Assembly: GCA_027315005.1 (NCBI GenBank)
Contig: DAHUZT010000108.1
Span: forward strand, 1-32,685
Origin: Acidimicrobiaceae bacterium
GTDB taxonomy: Bacteria > Actinomycetota > Acidimicrobiia > Acidimicrobiales > RAAP-2
Length of the DNA: 32,685 bases
Direction: 5' to 3'
Part shown: one piece after another, positions 28,760-32,685 of the stretch
Position numbering within the stretch: position 1 is the first letter of the stretch
Layout of the letters: the number at the start of each line of letters is the position of its first letter
Position numbers and translations under genes: made by a program
Notes under the pieces: model-generated
Database searches by the model: none
Told to the model about the DNA's origin: nothing
What the model saw: the letters and a program-made list of their open reading frames with translations, nothing else

Positions 28760-31700
28760 GTGACTCAGGCTGCTGCGGCTGCCGCCGCTGCCAATCCGAC
28801 AACGCACCGCAGGCGTAGATGGATCATCGCCACGGTGGTGGTCGTCATTGTCCTGATTGCTTCGTTGCGAACCTTCGCTGTCTTCTACACGAATGCTCTC
28901 TGGTTCTCGTCGGTGAACCTCCACTCGGTATGGCTCAAGCTGTTCCTCATCAAATTGGGCCTCTTCAGCGTGTTCGGGCTCGTCTTCGCAGCCCTGCTTC
29001 TGACCAGTCTGATCGTTGCTGAGCGACTCGTTCCTCGGGTGCCCACGCTCGATGCCGAGGACGAGTTCGTACGGCGATACCAAGAACTTGTCGGCCCCTA
29101 CACCCGCTGGATCCGGATCGTCGTCGTTGTCGTGCTGTCCCTGATCGTCGGTGCGCAAGCCATCGGACAGTGGAACAACTGGATCCTTTTCCAGGACGGG
29201 ACACCGTTCAACGCCACCGATCCACAATTCCACCGGAATGTCGGCTACTTCGTGTTCACGCTCCCCTTCGAGCAGTTCCTGGTGCACTGGGCCCTGGTTG
29301 CGCTCATCGTGGTGCTGGTGGTGACCGTGCTCAGTCACTATCTCAATGGGGGGATCCGCCTCCAGGGTGCTCGTCCCCGGGTCCGGCCGGCGGTCAAGGC
29401 CCATATCTCGGTGATCCTGGGACTCCTCGCACTGGTGAAGGCATTCGGGTACTACCTGGCCCGGTTCGGTCTCGACCTTTCCAGCAACGGATATGTACAG
29501 GGCGCTTCGTACGCGGACGTTCACGCCCGGCTACCGGCCCTCGAACTGCTCATCTGGGTGTCGCTGGCGGCAGCGGCTCTACTGATCTACAACCTCCGCC
29601 GCCAGGGATGGGCGCTTCCCATCCTGGGAGTCGGGCTGTGGTTTCTGGTCGCGCTCACCGCAGGAACCATCTATCCGGCCGCCGTCCAGATCTTCAAGGT
29701 CAACCCGGCCCAGGAAGGTCTGGAGAGTCCATACATCCAGCGGAATATCGCTGCGACCCGGGCAGCTATGGGGATCAACAACGTGAAGACGGTCAACTAT
29801 CCGGCCGGTTCCACGCTGACCGCCTCCGAACTCACCGCCAATAGCAACACGCTCGCCAACGTCCAGCTCTGGGATCCGACGCAGACCGCTGCCACGTACC
29901 AGAAACTTCAGGACATCCGTTCGTACTACCAGTTCAATACGCTGGCCATCGATCGCTACCTGATTCACGGGGTAGAGACGCCGGTCGTGGTCGGGGTCAG
30001 GGAGATCAACGACGCAGACCTGCCGTCCACGTCGTGGGTCAACACGACTCTCCAGTACACCCATGGGTACGGGATGATCATCTCCCCGGCCAATGCAGCA
30101 ACGTCTGACGGCAGTCCGACGTTTGCGGTGAGTGACGTTCCGCCGATCTCGAACGGATTGCCGACGATCACCCAGCCTTCGGTCTACTTCGGTCTGAGTA
30201 ACTCGGGTTACGTCGTGGCCAACACGAAACAGCCCGAGATCGATTTCCAGCTTCCCAACCAGACGTCAGTCGAGACCCACTACGCGGGCAACGGTGGTGT
30301 TCAGATGTCGAACCTGTTCGACAAGGCGATGTTCGCACTGCGGTTCAACGACATCAACCTGCTCATCTCCAACCAGATCACCAACAAGTCACGCATCATG
30401 TTCGACCGGGGGGTCCAAGCCAGGGTGTCGATGGCGGCACCGTTCCTGAGCCTCGATTCCAATCCATATCCGGTGTTGCTGCACGGGGGAATCTATTGGG
30501 TCCAGGACGCCTACACCACGACCGATAACTATCCCTATGCCCAGAACGCCAACACCAGCGCCCTGCCGCCGACGAGCGGACTGAACAAGAGTCTCAACTA
30601 CGTGCGGAATTCGGTCAAAGTACTGATCAACGCGTATACGGGAAAGATGACCTTCTACGTGATGGATCCCCACGACCCGATCATCCAGACCTACGAAAAG
30701 GCGTTTCCGGGGATGTTCACCCCTGCATCGAAGATGAGCGCGGCGTTGAGGGCCCATCTCCGTTACCCCCAGGATCTGTTCACCCTGCAGACCGCTATGT
30801 ACGGCCGGTACCACCTGACCAATCCGCAGAGCTTCTACAGCGCCGCTGCCGCCTGGGCCGTATCGCCGTCGCCCGGTGCGGGCTCGCCATCGCAAGCGCT
30901 GCCCACCACGTTGACCACCAATGCCCAGGGGCAGCAGGTCTCGACAGGACAGGTGCAGCCCATGTCCCCGATCTACCAGGAGATGCAGATTCCCGGACAG
31001 ACCGGCCAATCGTTCACGCTGCTCAACGCCTTCGTTCCCGTTTCCAAGCAGAGCCAGATCCAGACCCTGACGGGCTTCATGATCGCCCAGTCGGATCCGG
31101 GCCATTACGGACGACTTGACATGTTCGTCACACCGCAGAATCAGCCGGTCAATGGTCCCTCGATCGTCTCGGCCAGCATCGCGGCGGATGCCGCGGTGTC
31201 CAAACAGATCACGTTGCTCAATACGGAAGGTTCGTCCGCATTGTTGGGCAACGTGCTCATGATCCCAATCGACAACTCCTTGCTCTACATCCAACCGCTG
31301 TACGTTCAATCGTCTCGGAACGCCTTTCCCAAGCTCCAACAGGTGGTTGCCGTCTATGGAAGTCAACCCGCCATCGCAAGCACGCTACAGGGGGCTCTTT
31401 CTCAGCTGTTCCAGGCTCCGGTCTCGACGACTCCGGGCAGCGGAGGAACCAGCACGCTCTCACCTGAGGTACGGACCCTGCTCGCTGACGCCGAACAGTC
31501 CTATCTCCAGGCGCAATCCGATCTGAAGACGGGGAATCTGGGGTCATACCAGTCGGAGATCAGCGCCATGGAAAGCGACCTTCAAGAGATCAGCGGGCTC
31601 ACCGCCACGCCCGGGTCGGTATCGACCTCCCCCTCCGCAACGACGACGACCACCACGAAGCCGCCCAAGCCGACGAACCCAGCAAGTGCGGCCTCAACGA

Positions 31701-31786
31701 CCACGACCAAGCCTTCCACTACTGGAACCGGGACCGCGAAGGCGATTGCTTCCGGCGGTACGGCGTCGCGGACAGAACCAGGGTGA
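28760..31786 (+). CDS. UPF0182-family large membrane protein
   Basis: 1008 residues, typical for the family (mycobacterial Rv0064 is a member). About seven membrane helices lie in the first 310 residues (for example near 21-43, 59-82, 113-135, 170-195, 211-235, 255-277 and 283-305). A large region predicted to be extracellular follows, with NPAQEGLESPYIQRNIAATR, LNKSLNYVRNSVKVLINAYTGKM and TPASKMSAALRAHLRYP as conserved stretches. The last 70 residues are Ser/Thr/Pro/Ala-rich and look unstructured. Molecular function is unknown. The GTG at 28760 is preceded only by a TAGGCT box, so the message is probably leaderless even though the gap to the upstream gene is nine bases. Confidence 0.93.
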   Translation: MTQAAAAAAAANPTTHRRRRWIIATVVVVIVLIASLRTFAVFYTNALWFSSVNLHSVWLKLFLIKLGLFSVFGLVFAALLLTSLIVAERLVPRVPTLDAEDEFVRRYQELVGPYTRWIRIVVVVVLSLIVGAQAIGQWNNWILFQDGTPFNATDPQFHRNVGYFVFTLPFEQFLVHWALVALIVVLVVTVLSHYLNGGIRLQGARPRVRPAVKAHISVILGLLALVKAFGYYLARFGLDLSSNGYVQGASYADVHARLPALELLIWVSLAAAALLIYNLRRQGWALPILGVGLWFLVALTAGTIYPAAVQIFKVNPAQEGLESPYIQRNIAATRAAMGINNVKTVNYPAGSTLTASELTANSNTLANVQLWDPTQTAATYQKLQDIRSYYQFNTLAIDRYLIHGVETPVVVGVREINDADLPSTSWVNTTLQYTHGYGMIISPANAATSDGSPTFAVSDVPPISNGLPTITQPSVYFGLSNSGYVVANTKQPEIDFQLPNQTSVETHYAGNGGVQMSNLFDKAMFALRFNDINLLISNQITNKSRIMFDRGVQARVSMAAPFLSLDSNPYPVLLHGGIYWVQDAYTTTDNYPYAQNANTSALPPTSGLNKSLNYVRNSVKVLINAYTGKMTFYVMDPHDPIIQTYEKAFPGMFTPASKMSAALRAHLRYPQDLFTLQTAMYGRYHLTNPQSFYSAAAAWAVSPSPGAGSPSQALPTTLTTNAQGQQVSTGQVQPMSPIYQEMQIPGQTGQSFTLLNAFVPVSKQSQIQTLTGFMIAQSDPGHYGRLDMFVTPQNQPVNGPSIVSASIAADAAVSKQITLLNTEGSSALLGNVLMIPIDNSLLYIQPLYVQSSRNAFPKLQQVVAVYGSQPAIASTLQGALSQLFQAPVSTTPGSGGTSTLSPEVRTLLADAEQSYLQAQSDLKTGNLGSYQSEISAMESDLQEISGLTATPGSVSTSPSATTTTTTKPPKPTNPASAASTTTTKPSTTGTGTAKAIASGGTASRTEPG

Positions 31787-31806
31787 TGGGCCGGGAGGCC
31801 ATTCCG

Positions 31807-31844
31807 ATCGAGTTCGTTCCGAATTATCGAGTTCGTTCCGAATT
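31807..31844 (+). repeat. Perfect 19-bp tandem repeat after the UPF0182 gene
   Basis: ATCGAGTTCGTTCCGAATT occurs at 31807-31825 and 31826-31844 without mismatch, starting 20 bases after the stop codon. Confidence 0.95.
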
Positions 31845-31936
31845 GAGGGGCATCCGACCGCAAATACGGGTGGGCGCCGTCCACCGAGCAACCTCAGGCG
31901 CAATTCCCGGCTGAGGACGAGTAGCTTCGATGAGCC

Positions 31937-31998
31937 GTCGCATTAGGGGTGGGCGTCGTACGAGAGAGCATTGCGACGGGAAACAGTCGCAATAGGGG
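31937..31998. repeat. Repeated GTCGCA(T/A)TAGGGG boxes and an 8-bp hairpin upstream of the tRNA
   Basis: GTCGCATTAGGGG (31937-31949) and GTCGCAATAGGGG (31986-31998) differ at one base. In addition ATTGCGAC (31970-31977) and GTCGCAAT (31986-31993) form a perfect 8-bp stem with an 8-base loop. They lie in the 277-bp gene-free stretch 31787-32063, in which I see no gene. Confidence 0.65.
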
Positions 31999-32063
31999 AA
32001 GCACCTCGACATGACCTGGTGTGCTAGGCCGGCTCGGCCGAGTGGTATCGTGAGAGCTTACGA

Positions 32064-32140
<77 letters not shown>

Positions 32141-32676
32141 AATCCTCTGGTTCTTCGCGCTCTGTTGCAAGTGCACAACGCTGTGACCAGCGGTTTTGCC
32201 TCACGACCTGCGGCGGAGATGCGAGTTTCTCGGGTGTTTTTCTCGGGGCCTTATCAACCTGCGTAGGGCATGCGTATGCAGGGTGTGCGCGGCGAGATGT
32301 GGCCGGTGAGCTGCGGGTTCGAGCGGGTGGGCTGTTGGAGGTCGCCCGGCGTGGCGCCGCTGCATACGCATGCATAGGGCATGCGTATGCACTGCCCTAC
32401 TCAACGAGGTTTTCGGCCAACGGGCTGCCCCTGGCGCCCGGTCGGCAACGATCGCGGTTGCCCCAGCCGGACGCCGGAGGGTGTCGCGGATAGCGGGCCA
32501 TCTTGGCGTGCCAGTTACCCGGGTGGATGTCCACGTCCGGGGCTGGGGGGGTGGGGTGGAGGGCCGGGGGCGCCTCTCCACCCTCGATCCACCCGATGAT
32601 CCACCTGTGCTCCGATGTTCCGGGGGCCTTTCGCAGGGACGATGGAGGCGTTCGTCTACATCGTCAAGGAGGGGTC
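32141..32676. other. Gene-free, repeat-rich region downstream of the initiator tRNA
   Basis: No convincing protein gene is visible here: the open frames lack family similarity and ribosome binding sites. The region holds a short CGAG/CTCG hairpin followed by TTTTT (32222-32241; weak tRNA terminator candidate), the GCATGCGTATGCA repeat family (32264-32391), and an 8-bp inverted repeat GGGTGGAG (32554-32561) with CTCCACCC (32576-32583) shortly before a possible gene start. Confidence 0.6.
32264..32391. repeat. 17-bp direct repeats plus an inverted copy forming a perfect 13-bp hairpin
   Basis: TAGGGCATGCGTATGCA occurs at 32264-32280 and 32375-32391. TGCATACGCATGC at 32361-32373 is the exact reverse complement of the last 13 bases of both. 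It pairs with the adjacent right copy around a 5-base loop, or alternatively with the left copy across 80 bases. Confidence 0.9.
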
Positions 32677-32685
32677 ATGCCCACG
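32677..32685 (+). CDS. Possible start of a gene running off the right edge
   Basis: An ATG at 32677 (reading M-P-T) follows AAGGAGGGG at 32666-32674, a strong ribosome binding site pattern. Only three codons are in the window, so no function can be given. An alternative ATG at 32642 in another frame is also open to the edge. Confidence 0.4.

Overview
The window is high-GC bacterial DNA whose gene content points to an actinobacterium. It carries two WhiB-family iron-sulfur regulators, an actinobacterial-type succinate dehydrogenase (sdhC-sdhA-sdhB with a five-helix haem anchor), a DivIVA-domain protein, a UPF0182 membrane protein, a Zincin_2 ('F420 biosynthesis-associated') family protein, and many apparently leaderless genes with a TANNNT box a few bases before the start codon. 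A deep-branching class such as Acidimicrobiia is my inference; nothing in the sequence proves it.

Layout. (1) 1-2290: 3' end of sucC, sucD and a HAD phosphatase. (2) 2290-6824: a structured intergenic stretch, then the tightly overlapping chain purN-purH-folD-cupin-membrane protein. (3) 6881-10099: metF, icd and mdh, each with its own -10-like box. (4) 10132-15175, minus strand: succinate dehydrogenase sdhC-sdhA-sdhB, followed by an SCP2-like protein and two VOC-fold proteins. (5) 15358-18902: a MoxR-type AAA+ ATPase and its partner VWA protein. (6) 19052-20573: two whiB genes around a glutamate formiminotransferase-like gene. (7) 20868-28750: a small unknown gene, a Zincin_2 protein with a degraded metal site, an HtrA-like protein that has lost its whole catalytic triad, MreB, a HEAT-repeat protein, an apparently active PDZ-Lon-like membrane protease and a large DivIVA protein with a phage-head-like C-terminal cysteine cluster. 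(8) 28760-31786: the UPF0182 membrane protein. (9) 31787-32685: repeat-rich intergenic DNA around an initiator tRNA, ending at a possible new gene start.

The first half is a central-carbon and one-carbon neighbourhood: succinyl-CoA synthetase, isocitrate, malate and succinate dehydrogenases lie close to folate-dependent purine synthesis and methylene-THF metabolism. The second half is about the cell envelope, cell shape and regulation.

The strongest unusual signals are: the leaderless promoter architecture shared by ten genes, in two of which the upstream gene's TAG stop codon forms the first half of the -10 box; the neighbouring pair of apparently inactive proteases; the DivIVA protein ending in a gp7/Mu-F-like cysteine cluster; short tandem duplications at or just after several stop codons; and a set of mutually exclusive hairpins downstream of the initiator tRNA. 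I do not see a complete, clearly new defence or mobile system here.
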